Shown here: positions 53,305 to 60,867 of the stretch, piece after piece | Layout of the letters: every line of letters begins with the position of its first letter | Numbering within the stretch: the first letter of the stretch is position 1 | NCBI GenBank assembly: GCA_963706385.1 | Contig: OY970153.1 | Span: 1,054,001-1,118,000, forward strand | Direction of reading: 5' to 3' | Source: Poindextera sp963706385 | Lineage (GTDB): Bacteria; Pseudomonadota; Alphaproteobacteria; Caulobacterales; Caulobacteraceae | DNA: 64,000 bases | The notes under the pieces: model-generated | Told to the model about the DNA's origin: nothing | What the model saw: only the letters and a program-made list of their open reading frames with translations | Databases searched by the model: none | Program-made: the position numbers and the translations under genes

Positions 53305-55055
53305 CGCTCTTCCCCGCCGAGCGCGGCCGGAGCCTCGCCCGCCTTGGGGCCGAAATCGATCACCGGACCCGGCGATGGCCTGACCTTCAGATAGGGCGCG
53401 ATGCGTTCGATCACCCGGCCGGCCGCCGGCGCGGCGGTCCAGCCGCCGGTGGCGAAGCCGTAGGTCTGTTTGGTCGGCTGCGGCTCGTCGAGCATGATCA
53501 GGACGAAATAGCGATCCGTGTCGAAAGACCCGTTGGTCGGAAACACCGCGGCGAAGGACGACACCAGTTTCTTGCGCTCATAGTGGCCGCCGATGGCCTT
53601 TTCGGCCGAACCGGTCTTGCCGCCGACGCTGTAACCGGGAACGTCGGCCTTGGTTCCGGTGCCGCTGAGCACGTTCAGCCGCATCAGAGCCAGCATGGTG
53701 CGCGAGGTGCTTTCGGCGATCACCCGCCGGCCTTGCGGCCGGTCGTTCGGCCCGAGCTTGCGGATGGTCAGCGGAACGTATTCGCCGCCGTTCAGGATCG
53801 CGCCCATGCCGGTCGCGATGGCCAAGGGGCTGACCGAGATGGCGTGGCCGAACGACATCGAGGCGACCACGTTGTCGGTCAGGCGCCGGTTGGTGATCGG
53901 TTTGGCCGATTCCTGTAGCTCGCTCGGGGCGGCGTCGTACAGGCCGAAGTTGCGGAAATAGCGCTCCATGGTCGGCGCGCCGGCCTTCAGGCCCAGCCGC
54001 GCCGCGCCGATGTTGGAGGAGTGGGTGAACACCTCCCACAGGGGTAGCATGGAATTGTCCTTGTCGTAGTCGTGGATCACCTGGCCGGACAGGGCCAGCG
54101 GGGTCCTGGCGTCGAACATGGTGTTGACGTTGGCCACGCCCGCGTCGAGGCCCATGGCCAGGGTGAACACCTTGAACACCGAGCCCGGCTCATAGACCGT
54201 GGCGGCGGCGTGGTTGATCATGGTCTGCGGCGGACTGGCGCCGCCGATATTCGGATCGAACGCCGGATAGCTGGCCATGCCCAGAATCTCGCCCGTGCGC
54301 ACATTGGTCACGATGCCGACGGCGCCGATCGCCTGGTGCATCACCGCGGCCTTGCGCAATTCGTCCTGCAGCGCGGTCTGGACCCGCAAGTCGATCGACA
54401 GCGGCACCGGCGCCTTGTCGGCGTTGGAGAGGATGGTGTCGTTCAGCGCCAGCTCGGCGCCCGAAAGGCCCGCCCCCCCCCGGTCGACGAAGCCGATCAG
54501 ATGTCCAGCGGTAGGGCCCAAGAGATAGACCCGCTTCGATTCAGGCTCGAACGACACGCCCGGCAGGCCGAGATCGTCGATCCGATCCTTCTCGTGCGGG
54601 GTCAGGCCGCCGATCAAGTACTGGCGCTTGTCAGCGTTAAGGGCGTGATCGAGCCGCGCCGGCGATAGCTGCGGCAGGGCCAGCGTCAGGGCGCGGCGCA
54701 CCTCCTCGGGATACCAATTCTGTTTGGGATCATAATAGACCCCGTAATGGGGCAGATCGACAGCCAGGAGCTGGCCGTTGCGGTCGGTCAGGTCGGCGCG
54801 CTCGCCCGGCGGGCCGCCGACGTAGCCGCCGCGGTCAACATCCGGGAACAGCACCGATTTCACCGCCCCGGCGCCCAGGGTCAGAAAACCGGCGGCGAAA
54901 AGGGCCAACACGAAGAATATCCGAAGCCGCGTGTCGTCTTCCGCCCGCCCTTCGGCCTTGGCCCGTTCGAACGCATGCTCGACGCGCCATATCCGCTCCA
55001 CCAGCCAGCGCCAAGCCGGCGGAAAGCGGTAGATGTTGAGATCGGAAGGGCGCAT
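53301..55055 (-). CDS. ftsI: Septal transpeptidase FtsI (PBP3)
   Basis: 584 residues from ATG 55055, which overlaps the ftsL stop by one base. One N-terminal membrane helix (FFVLALFAAGFLTLGAGA) is followed by a pedestal domain (RADLTDRNGQLLAVDL) and a transpeptidase domain with VYEPGSVFKVF (SxxK), THSSNIG (SxN) and VGGKTGSAEK (KTG). It cross-links septal peptidoglycan with FtsW. A run of nine G on the coding strand (54473-54481) falls in VDRGGAGLSG. Confidence 0.96.
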   Translation of the reverse strand: MRPSDLNIYRFPPAWRWLVERIWRVEHAFERAKAEGRAEDDTRLRIFFVLALFAAGFLTLGAGAVKSVLFPDVDRGGYVGGPPGERADLTDRNGQLLAVDLPHYGVYYDPKQNWYPEEVRRALTLALPQLSPARLDHALNADKRQYLIGGLTPHEKDRIDDLGLPGVSFEPESKRVYLLGPTAGHLIGFVDRGGAGLSGAELALNDTILSNADKAPVPLSIDLRVQTALQDELRKAAVMHQAIGAVGIVTNVRTGEILGMASYPAFDPNIGGASPPQTMINHAAATVYEPGSVFKVFTLAMGLDAGVANVNTMFDARTPLALSGQVIHDYDKDNSMLPLWEVFTHSSNIGAARLGLKAGAPTMERYFRNFGLYDAAPSELQESAKPITNRRLTDNVVASMSFGHAISVSPLAIATGMGAILNGGEYVPLTIRKLGPNDRPQGRRVIAESTSRTMLALMRLNVLSGTGTKADVPGYSVGGKTGSAEKAIGGHYERKKLVSSFAAVFPTNGSFDTDRYFVLIMLDEPQPTKQTYGFATGGWTAAPAAGRVIERIAPYLKVRPSPGPVIDFGPKAGEAPAALGGEER

Positions 55056-55483
55056 CAGCGGGAATGTTCGGGGCCGGCGGCGGACGGCGCGGCGGCCAAG
55101 TCGGGCGAACCCGGCTGAGTCAAAGGATCGTTGGCGACCAGGGCCATCTTGCGATCGACCACCACGACGCGGGCCACATCCTGCAGGCCCTGCGGGGTGA
55201 CCTCGCGCCGGATCGAGATCGGCTGCAGGCCGAGATAGCGAGCGGACAGCGCCTCCAGCCGCTCGGGCTGCTCGAGGGTGGCGACCTCGGCGCGAAGAAT
55301 GCGGATCTGGGTCTGTTCGTCGAATATCTGACGCTGGATGCGGTCGATGTCGGCCCGCTCGCCGCCAGCGCCGGTCTTGGCCAGGTAGACCGTCAGGATC
55401 AGGATCAGCAGCACGCCGAGGCCGCCGAGCTCCACCACGCGAAAGCCGCGGACGCGATGCTCGAAGAAGCCAAAGGGTTTCAT
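55055..55483 (-). CDS. ftsL: Cell division protein FtsL
   Basis: 142 residues. A short cytoplasmic tail, one membrane helix (VVELGGLGVLLILILTVYLAKTG) and a periplasmic coiled coil (ADIDRIQRQIFDEQTQIRILRAEVATLEQPERLEALSARYLGLQPI) fit FtsL; ERLEALSARYLGLQP is the alphaproteobacterial pattern. It bridges FtsQ/FtsB and FtsWI. The start overlaps the rsmH stop by four bases. Confidence 0.9.
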   Translation of the reverse strand: MKPFGFFEHRVRGFRVVELGGLGVLLILILTVYLAKTGAGGERADIDRIQRQIFDEQTQIRILRAEVATLEQPERLEALSARYLGLQPISIRREVTPQGLQDVARVVVVDRKMALVANDPLTQPGSPDLAAAPSAAGPEHSR

Positions 55484-56415
55484 GCCGCATGGCTCCAGGC
55501 CGGAGCGTCGGTGCGCACGCCGGCGCGCAACTTGGCCGATCGCGCCCGGGGATTGGCGGCGATCTCCGCCTCGCCGGCGGTGCGCGCGCCGTTGAATAGC
55601 AGGCTGAAGGTCGGCCGCGGCCCACGCGCGGCGGGCGGGCGGTGGCGCGAGCCGGCGGCGACGCGCCCGGCGCGTTCGGTGAAGAAGGCCTTCACGATCC
55701 GGTCCTCGAGCGAATGGAAGGTGACCACCGCCAGCCGACCGCCTTTCGCCAGCACCATCTCGGCGGCGTCGAGCCCGGCCTCCAGCTCGGCCAACTCGGT
55801 GTTGACCGCGATGCGCAGGGCTTGAAAGACGCGGGTGGCGGGGTGGATCTTGGCCCCCTTGCGGCCACCCAGCGCCCGCTCGACCGCCTCGGCCAGGTCG
55901 AGGGTGCGCATGAATGGCGTCTCGCCGCGGCGGCGGACCAGAGCGGCGGCGATGCGGCGGGACTGGCGCTCTTCGCCGTAGACCCAGAATATCCGCGCCA
56001 ATTCGGCCTGTTCAGCGCCGTTGACCAGGTCCGCCGCGCTCGGCCCGGCGCGCTCCATCCTCATGTCCAGAGGCCCGTCGCGCAGGAAGGAAAAACCGCG
56101 CTCGGCCTCGTCCAACTGCATCGATGAGACCCCAAGATCGAAGGCGACGCCCTCGCAGCGGCCGTCGATGTGGTCGGCCAGGGTCGAAAATCGGTCCCGC
56201 ACCAGACGGAAGCGTCCGGTGGCGATCAGCGGCCCGGCGAAGGTCGCCGCGGTCGGATCGCGGTCGAAGGCGATGACCTCGGCCCCGGCGTCCAGAAAGG
56301 CGCGGCTGTAGCCGCCCGCGCCGAAGGTGGCGTCGATGATCCGCTTGCCCGGCGCGGGCTCCAGCGCCTCGACCACTTCCCGCAACAGGACGGAGACGTG
56401 CGCCGGCTGGGTCAT
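55480..56415 (-). CDS. rsmH: 16S rRNA (cytosine-1402-N4)-methyltransferase RsmH (MraW)
   Basis: 311 residues. HVSVLLREVVEALEPAPGKRIIDATFGAGGYSRAFLDAG (SAM site), AFDLGVSSMQLDEAERGFSFLRDGPLDMRM, and the C-terminal FQALRIAVNTELAELE and AVVTFHSLEDRIVKAFF are family hallmarks. It methylates C1402 in the ribosomal P site. It is second in the dcw operon and coupled to mraZ by four bases. Confidence 0.97.
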   Translation of the reverse strand: MTQPAHVSVLLREVVEALEPAPGKRIIDATFGAGGYSRAFLDAGAEVIAFDRDPTAATFAGPLIATGRFRLVRDRFSTLADHIDGRCEGVAFDLGVSSMQLDEAERGFSFLRDGPLDMRMERAGPSAADLVNGAEQAELARIFWVYGEERQSRRIAAALVRRRGETPFMRTLDLAEAVERALGGRKGAKIHPATRVFQALRIAVNTELAELEAGLDAAEMVLAKGGRLAVVTFHSLEDRIVKAFFTERAGRVAAGSRHRPPAARGPRPTFSLLFNGARTAGEAEIAANPRARSAKLRAGVRTDAPAWSHAA

Positions 56416-56879
56416 GCGCCGGCTCCCAGCCGCGCCTGGCGTTGCTGGGCGCGCAGACCGGCCAAACCCTCGCGCGCGATCTGCAACTGGGCGGCGCGCT
56501 GGGCCTGGAAGGCCGGCGGCGCCCAGATCTGGAAGCGATCGCCCAACCCGACCACGGACACACGGTCGGTCAGACCAAACATCTCGCAGAGCGCCTCTGG
56601 CAGGGTCACCCGTCCAGCCACATCAAAGGACAATTGCGCCATGCCCCCGCGAATCGAGAACTCCAGCGCATAGCGTAGCGGATCGCCGACATCGAGTTCG
56701 CCGATCAGCGTCTCATAACGGTCAAAAAGCGCCTGGCCGCCGCCTTCGATGCAGTCGGCCTCGATCGAGGGGAAGCAGAACACCCCGTCGAACGGGCCGG
56801 CGACGGCGGCGCGGAATTCGACCGGCACGACCAGCCGCCGCTTGGCGTCCAACGGTTTCTCGAAGGTCGAGAGAAACAC
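56412..56879 (-). CDS. mraZ: Transcriptional regulator MraZ, GTG start
   Basis: 155 residues from GTG 56879 (VFLSTFEKPLDAKRRLVVPVEFRAAV). The frame is open to 57038, but MraZ proteins begin at this F-x-x-x-x-E/LDxKxR segment and the upstream residues are not family-like. Two SpoVT/AbrB-like half domains are seen, the second ending DVAGRVTLPEALCEMFGLTDRVSVVGLGDRFQIW. MraZ binds repeats in front of its own operon. TGGG repeats lie about 100 bp upstream. Confidence 0.94.
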   Translation of the reverse strand: MFLSTFEKPLDAKRRLVVPVEFRAAVAGPFDGVFCFPSIEADCIEGGGQALFDRYETLIGELDVGDPLRYALEFSIRGGMAQLSFDVAGRVTLPEALCEMFGLTDRVSVVGLGDRFQIWAPPAFQAQRAAQLQIAREGLAGLRAQQRQARLGAGA

Positions 56880-56976
56880 CTCGCCAGCCCCCGCTGCTTC
56901 GGACCCTATGGCCCCCGCTCGCCTTACGCCCTTCGTCCGCCGCCTCCGCGACGCATGCCCCAAATCGGCACACATC

Positions 56977-57000
56977 TGGGTTAACATGGGAATGAATGGG
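56977..57000. promoter_or_regulatory. Three TGGG repeats at 10-bp spacing (putative MraZ operator)
   Basis: On the plus strand TGGG occurs at 56977, 56987 and 56997, a TGGG-N6-TGGG-N6-TGGG array of exact helical period. MraZ of E. coli binds TGGGN repeats spaced by five bases, which is the same periodicity. The array is 98-121 bp upstream of the mraZ GTG. It reads on the strand opposite to mraZ; I cannot tell whether that matters. Confidence 0.65.
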
Positions 57001-57073
57001 ATACAATGACACTTGTTGCCTATTCTGATCAATTTCAACGGCGCAAGCGGTTGTAAAGGTTAACGGCATGTAG

Positions 57074-57082
57074 TTATCCACA
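57074..57082 (+). promoter_or_regulatory. Single perfect DnaA box upstream of mraZ
   Basis: TTATCCACA matches the strongest DnaA-box consensus exactly. It lies about 195 bp upstream of mraZ, in the promoter region of the dcw cluster. Only one box is visible, so a regulatory role is more likely than an origin. Confidence 0.5.
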
Positions 57083-57136
57083 GGAACATACAGAGAACAG
57101 TAAATGGGGCGGCGGGGATTCAAAGGCGGACGCCTT

Positions 57137-57522
57137 CGCACCCCCACCCGCTCATCCCCGCGAACGCGGGGACCCAGGCTTTTTTCAGACCAGTTCGTCC
57201 AGCAAATCCCGCCAGCCCGGATTGAACCGCTCGATCAGCTCGATCTTCCAGGCGCGGTTCCATTTCTTGAGCCGCCGCTCGCGCAGGAACGCCGCCTCGC
57301 GGGTCTCGCGGACCTCGCACCAGACCAGCAGGCTCACCCCGTATTTGGCGGTGAAGCCTTGCCGCAGCTTTTCCTTATGCTCCCAGACGCGCTGGGCCAG
57401 ATCGTCGGTCGAGCCGATGTAGAGCGTGCCGTTGCGCTGGCTTGCGACGATGTAGACGTAGAAGGCCATCAGCGAAAAAGCCTGGGTCCCCGCTTTCGCG
57501 GGGATGAGCGGAGGTGGGTGCG
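57137..57522. mobile_element. GIY-YIG nuclease gene bounded by about 48-bp inverted repeats
   Basis: Left arm 57137-57185 and right arm 57475-57522 are inverted copies sharing AAAAAGCCTGGGTCCCCGC, a palindromic TTCGCGGGGATGAGCGG part and a final GTGCG. Each arm holds its own hairpin (CCCCGC/GCGGGG). The gene fits exactly between them: its stop codon overlaps the last base of the left arm and its start is five bases from the right arm. The hairpin core is shared with the gene-less family A elements at 27 kb and 60 kb. No transposase is present. Confidence 0.65.
57185..57469 (-). CDS. Solo GIY-YIG endonuclease-domain protein
   Basis: 94 residues, only the catalytic domain. FYVYIVASQRNGTLYIGSTDDLAQRVWEHK shows the two Tyr motifs (YVY and YIG) and the catalytic Arg. 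TREAAFLRERRLKKWNRAWKIELIERFNPGW gives the Glu and Asn that complete the site. The family (YhbQ/UPF0213-like) has no settled function. It sits inside the inverted repeats of the 57137-57522 element, upstream of the dcw cluster. Confidence 0.9.
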   Translation of the reverse strand: MAFYVYIVASQRNGTLYIGSTDDLAQRVWEHKEKLRQGFTAKYGVSLLVWCEVRETREAAFLRERRLKKWNRAWKIELIERFNPGWRDLLDELV

Positions 57523-57531
57523 GACCCTAGG

Positions 57532-57731
57532 CTGGTAGGCGACGTCCTCGCCAGGGTCACTCGGAACGCGAACGGCGAAACGCTCCGGGCCGTCGTAAAC
57601 GAGGAGGTTCGAAGAAGGTCGGTGTCAAATATCTCCCGTTGCATGTCGCCGGGTTCGAGTTCCGGTATAACAACCGGGAGAACGCGGACATTTTCGGGGC
57701 GGCGTGGAAGGCCGGATCAGACGGCCTGTAA
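57532..57731 (+). pseudogene. Remnant of an IS1595/ISXO2-like transposase
   Basis: Two pieces of a DDE transposase lie in different frames. LVGDVLARVTRNANGETLRAVVNEEV is read at 57532-57609. VKYLPLHVAGFEFRYNNRENADIFGAAWKA, read from 57624 to a TAA at 57729-57731, has the ending typical of IS1595-group transposases (LPLxVAxFxFRYNNRxNxDIFG). The middle of the enzyme and the N-terminus are gone. The right arm of the GIY-YIG element ends 10 bp before it, and its 3' end overlaps the rnpB 3' region. Confidence 0.65.
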
Positions 57732-58106
57732 GCCGGGTTCTGTGCCGTCCCTCGCGGGGCGCGGCGGTCATTCCTCTGGACCGGCCATTGCTGACCGGTT
57801 CTCGCGACCTACCCGGACGGCTCGGGCCGGCGAGGCCCTGCCGGAGGCGAGCCCCCGGCGCGTCGTCCCTATTCGGTCTTGCTCCAAGCGGGGCTTGCCG
57901 TGCCGTCCCCGTCGCCGGGTCCGCGGTGGGCTCTTACCCCACCCTTTCACCCTTACCCCTCGCCGAGGCGAAGGGCGGTTTGCTTTCTGTGGCGCTATCC
58001 CTGGGGTCGCCCCCGGCGGGCGTTACCCGCCGCCTTTTCGCCGTGGAGCCCGGACTTTCCTCCCCCTCGGCGTGAACCGAGAGAGCGACCGCCCGGCCGT
58101 CTGATC
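57715..58106 (-). ncRNA. rnpB: RNase P RNA (bacterial class A)
   Basis: The catalytic RNA that trims tRNA 5' ends, about 392 nt. P1 is closed by GATCAGACGGCC at the 5' end (58106-58095) and its complement GGCCGTCTGATC at the 3' end (57726-57715). Universal segments read on the minus strand are GAGGAAAGTCCGGGCTCC near the 5' end, then ACAGAAAGCAAACCGCC, AGGGTGAAAGGGTGGGGTAA, AGAGCCCACCG, and ACAGAACCCGGCTTACAGG near the 3' end. Exact termini are inferred from P1. Confidence 0.95.
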
Positions 58107-58152
58107 CGCCTCGAAGGTGGTCCCTGCCCACCCCCGCGTCAACCGGCCCATG

Positions 58153-58734
58153 TCAACCCGGCGGCGAATCGCACGCCAGGCGGGCGTATACGATCTGGTC
58201 CCAGAACCGGCCGCGCCAGAAGGCATAGTCGCGCAGCAGCCCCTCGCGCTGGAACCCGTGCCGCATGAGCACCGCACAGGAATGGTCGTTGCCCGGCGTG
58301 ACCATCGCCTCGATCCGGCGCAGCCCGAAGGCGCCGTAGCCGAACGCGAGGGCGGCGGGCAACACCTCGTCCATCACCCCCCGCCCCCAGTGACCGGGCC
58401 CGAGGTCGTAGCCGATCTCGGCGCGCCGGCCGCGCGCGAAGGTCATCTGGTGGAAGCCGCAGGTGCCGACAAAACCGCCCCGCTCGTCCCGGATCGCCCA
58501 GCGCACGCCCGCCCCCGAGGTTCGCAGCGCCTCGGCCCAGTCGATCACTTCGCGCGCGTCGGACAGACCGAGCAGCGGGCGGATGTCGAGATGCTCGGTC
58601 ACCCGCGGATCGCCGAAATGGGTCAGCAGGACGTCGACGTCGCCGCGGCCGAGCGGCGAAAGCGTGAACCGGGCCGTCCGCAGCCGGCAGCGGTCGTCGT
58701 CGTCGAGCGTCTCGAACACCAGATCCCGGCTCAT
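58153..58734 (-). CDS. GNAT N-acetyltransferase (RimJ/RimL-like)
   Basis: 193 residues. LRTARFTLSPLGRGDVDVLLTHFGDPRVTEHLDIRP, FVGTCGFHQMTF, RRAEIGYDLGPGHWGRGVMDEVLPAALAFGYGAFGLRRIEAMVTPGNDHSCAVLMRHGFQREG is the acetyl-CoA fold of this group, with GxGxG-like GHWGRG. The target may be a protein N-terminus or a small amine; it cannot be told. It overlaps the amidase gene by four bases, so the two are co-expressed. Confidence 0.87.
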   Translation of the reverse strand: MSRDLVFETLDDDDRCRLRTARFTLSPLGRGDVDVLLTHFGDPRVTEHLDIRPLLGLSDAREVIDWAEALRTSGAGVRWAIRDERGGFVGTCGFHQMTFARGRRAEIGYDLGPGHWGRGVMDEVLPAALAFGYGAFGLRRIEAMVTPGNDHSCAVLMRHGFQREGLLRDYAFWRGRFWDQIVYARLACDSPPG

Positions 58735-59453
58735 CCCGCCGCCCGCAGCAGATGCACCAGTCGCGCGCGCGTCTCGCCGTCGGCGATCCCGTCGATGCGC
58801 GCCGGCCGCCAGTGGCGCTGGAAGGCGGTCACGATGGTCGAGGTCGCGGCGTCGTAGCTTCCCGACGGGGCGCTATCGTACCCCAGCCGGGTCAGGCCAG
58901 CCTGCAGGGCGAAGACGCCCGCTCCCTCGTCGCCCTGGCCGAGCGGCGCGCCGGGGGCGGCGGCGGGGGTGGCCCACAGGCCATGGCCGGCCCGCGCCAG
59001 CCGCTCCCAGGGGAACAACTCGCCGGGATCCTGCTTGCGGTCGGGGGCGACATCGGAGTGGCCGACAATCCGCGCGTCCGGCACGCTCCAGCGGCCGCGG
59101 ATCTCGTCCAGCAGCCTGATCAGGCTGGCGATCTGGGGCTCGGGAAAGCCGCGATAGCCCCATTCATGGCCGGGATTGACCAGCTCGACGCCGATCGAGA
59201 CGGCGTTGATGTCGCGTTCGCCCTTCCAGAACGCGACGCCGGCGTGCCAAGCGCGGCGCTCTTCGGCGACCAGGGCGAACACCCGGCCGTTCTCCTCGAT
59301 CAGATAATGGGCCGAGACCTTGGCGCCGGGGTCGCGCAGTCGTTCCAGCGCCGCCTCGCCGGTCGGCATGCCGGTGTAGTGCAGCACGATCATATCCGGC
59401 GGCGCCGTGCGCGCGTCGAAGTTCGGCGAAGGCGCGGAAAGGGTTTCGATCAC
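58731..59453 (-). CDS. N-acetylmuramoyl-L-alanine amidase (AmpD type) with peptidoglycan-binding domain
   Basis: 240 residues. Amidase_2 domain: MIVLHYTGM (Zn His), ERRAWHAGVAFW, SIGVELVNPGHEWGYRGFPEPQIASLIRLL and IVGHSDVAPDRKQDPGELFPW (Zn His and Asp). The C-terminal 70 residues (LQAGLTRLGYDSAPSGSYDAATSTIVTAFQRHW) are a PG_binding_1 domain. No signal peptide is seen, so it probably recycles anhydro-muropeptides in the cytoplasm as AmpD does. Confidence 0.9.
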   Translation of the reverse strand: MIETLSAPSPNFDARTAPPDMIVLHYTGMPTGEAALERLRDPGAKVSAHYLIEENGRVFALVAEERRAWHAGVAFWKGERDINAVSIGVELVNPGHEWGYRGFPEPQIASLIRLLDEIRGRWSVPDARIVGHSDVAPDRKQDPGELFPWERLARAGHGLWATPAAAPGAPLGQGDEGAGVFALQAGLTRLGYDSAPSGSYDAATSTIVTAFQRHWRPARIDGIADGETRARLVHLLRAAG

Positions 59454-59485
59454 GGTTCAGCGCCCTCGGCCGCGAGGACCAAGGC

Positions 59486-59782
59486 CTATCGCCCGTGGTT
59501 GTCCCAGCCGTAGGCGACCCACGAATGACCGCCGACGTTGCGCGCCTCGATCACCGAGGCATCGGCCGTCCGCGCCCCGCGCCGGGCCCTGAGCGCCAGG
59601 CCGGCGAAGCCGACTAGCAATGAGGCCATCAGCGCGATGACCACCAAACTCGCCGCGAAGAACACCGCCAGCACCGCGCCGACGGCCGCCGCACCGGCCG
59701 TCGCCAACGTCCCCATCAGCCACGCCAGACCGCGCCAGGCGCCGCCGGACCTGGGCGTTCGAGCGTTCGTCAGTGTCTCCAT
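59486..59782 (-). CDS. Small membrane protein of unknown function
   Basis: 98 residues. I do not recognise it. Two hydrophobic stretches (GLAWLMGTLATAGAAAVGAV and LAVFFAASLVVIALMASLLVGFAGLAL) are followed by a basic stretch and the tail DASVIEARNVGGHSWVAYGWDNHGR. Codon use fits its neighbours. It lies 32 bp upstream of the amidase on the same strand, so a cell-envelope link is possible. Confidence 0.65.
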   Translation of the reverse strand: METLTNARTPRSGGAWRGLAWLMGTLATAGAAAVGAVLAVFFAASLVVIALMASLLVGFAGLALRARRGARTADASVIEARNVGGHSWVAYGWDNHGR

Positions 59783-59867
59783 GACCGGTCTCCAATGAGC
59801 GCGGCCCCGCGCATCCCATCAATGTTGGCCCGAGCGGCGCCCGCGTCAACAGTTCCTCGGCGATCAT

Positions 59868-60413
59868 TTAGAGCAACCCGCGCACCGTGTCCTTGATCTG
59901 GCTCACACGTTCGAACAGCGAGCCCCGCGGCACGCAGACCAGGTTGTAGCCGCATTCGCGATAGGCTTCCTCGTGCGTGACTTCGAATCTCAGCGCCTCT
60001 TCGAAGCCGATCCGCCGGGCCGGCGTCGGGGTGACGAAGCCGAGGTTGCGGACGAAGAACACCCGCCGCTCGAAAATCGCCCCGGCCTCGATGCGCCGCA
60101 ATTCACCCGCGAGCGTCTCGGAGACCGGATGGCCAAGGTGGCGCGCCAGGGCCAGGGTGCAGATCGCCGACCGGTCGTGGAACTGGACCGCGGCGTCGGC
60201 CGAGGCGGCGCGCGCCTGCCGGCGCCGCTGCAACTCGGCGATCGCGTCGATGAATTCGGGGTGCGTCCAGGGTTCGGCCACGCCCAACGCCGTCTCCAGG
60301 GCGATGACGTCGCTCGCCGCCTCTTCGACCACGGAAAAACCGTCGCGTTCGAGCTGACGGAGGATCGCCGTCTTACCCGCGCCGGGGGCGCCGGTCAGGA
60401 TGAACCGTTGCAT
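59868..60413 (-). CDS. AAA-family ATPase/kinase-like protein (AAA_28 type)
   Basis: 181 residues. Walker A is FILTGAPGAGKTAILRQLERDG (residues 4-25, with GAPGAGKT). EEAASDVI, the FHDRSAICTLALARHLG segment (Asp/Arg) and RRVFFVRNLGFV follow, then RIGFEEALRFEVTHEEAYRECGYNLVCVP. This is the pattern of AAA_28 proteins related to NadR-like kinases. Substrate unknown. Confidence 0.8.
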   Translation of the reverse strand: MQRFILTGAPGAGKTAILRQLERDGFSVVEEAASDVIALETALGVAEPWTHPEFIDAIAELQRRRQARAASADAAVQFHDRSAICTLALARHLGHPVSETLAGELRRIEAGAIFERRVFFVRNLGFVTPTPARRIGFEEALRFEVTHEEAYRECGYNLVCVPRGSLFERVSQIKDTVRGLL

Positions 60414-60867
60414 CGCTCTCTTCCGAAACCTGAATGTTTAGACGACAACCTCGACCCTACGGCGCGATGATTTTAGGTTGACCCAAGTATCTCCACCGCT
60501 CATCCCGGCGAATGCCGGGACCCAGATCGTAAAGCGAAGGCGATACATTCAAGACGACACGAGTATGCTAACGTCCTTTGATCTGGATCCCGGCATTCGC
60601 CGGGACGAGCGGAGTAATAAAGTGATTCAATCTAAAATCAGCATGCCCTAGGCGGGCTACCTGCAACCGCGGTTACGGAGCCGAACCACGCAGGACCCGA
60701 TCCGAGAACTGGCCAAGCTGTTTAAGTACGGGAAATATATCGTTGACAGACACGGTCCGGGCCGCCTGGTCGAGCGATCCCCGTCACCGTTCATTGCGGG
60801 TTCACTCACGCCCGACCATAAGCAAAGTTCTCCGGTGGCGGCCGGGGCAACTTAGGGAGGTCGAGGC
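60414..60867. other. Gene-free gap holding a family A element and an upstream region
   Basis: The first part is the family A element (60466-60643). The rest (60644-60867) has no open frame with gene-like codon use. It ends in GGGAGG seven bases before the secreted-protein start. TTGACA at 60744 has no convincing -10 partner. Confidence 0.7.
60466..60643. repeat. Family A palindromic element, copy 2 (MITE-like)
   Basis: About 178 bp. Outer inverted ends are GATTTTAGGTTGA (60469-60481) and TCAATCTAAAATC (60627-60639), with one mismatch. Inner arms 60491-60528 and 60580-60614 are large inverted repeats around TCCCGGCGAATGCCGGGA. The centre (GTAAA...GATACATTCAAGACGACACG) matches copy 1 at 27 kb closely, so the whole unit is conserved, not only the arms. 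Confidence 0.87.

Noticed and set aside
57074..57082. Replication origin suggested by a perfect DnaA box
   Set aside because: A single box, with no cluster, no AT-rich unwinding region and no dnaA or hemE nearby.
57185..57469. Homing endonuclease or intron-encoded protein
   Set aside because: The GIY-YIG domain stands alone without a DNA-binding domain, and no intron structure or split host gene is visible.
60744..60749. TTGACA as a -35 element for the secreted-protein gene
   Set aside because: No acceptable -10 sequence lies at the expected spacing.
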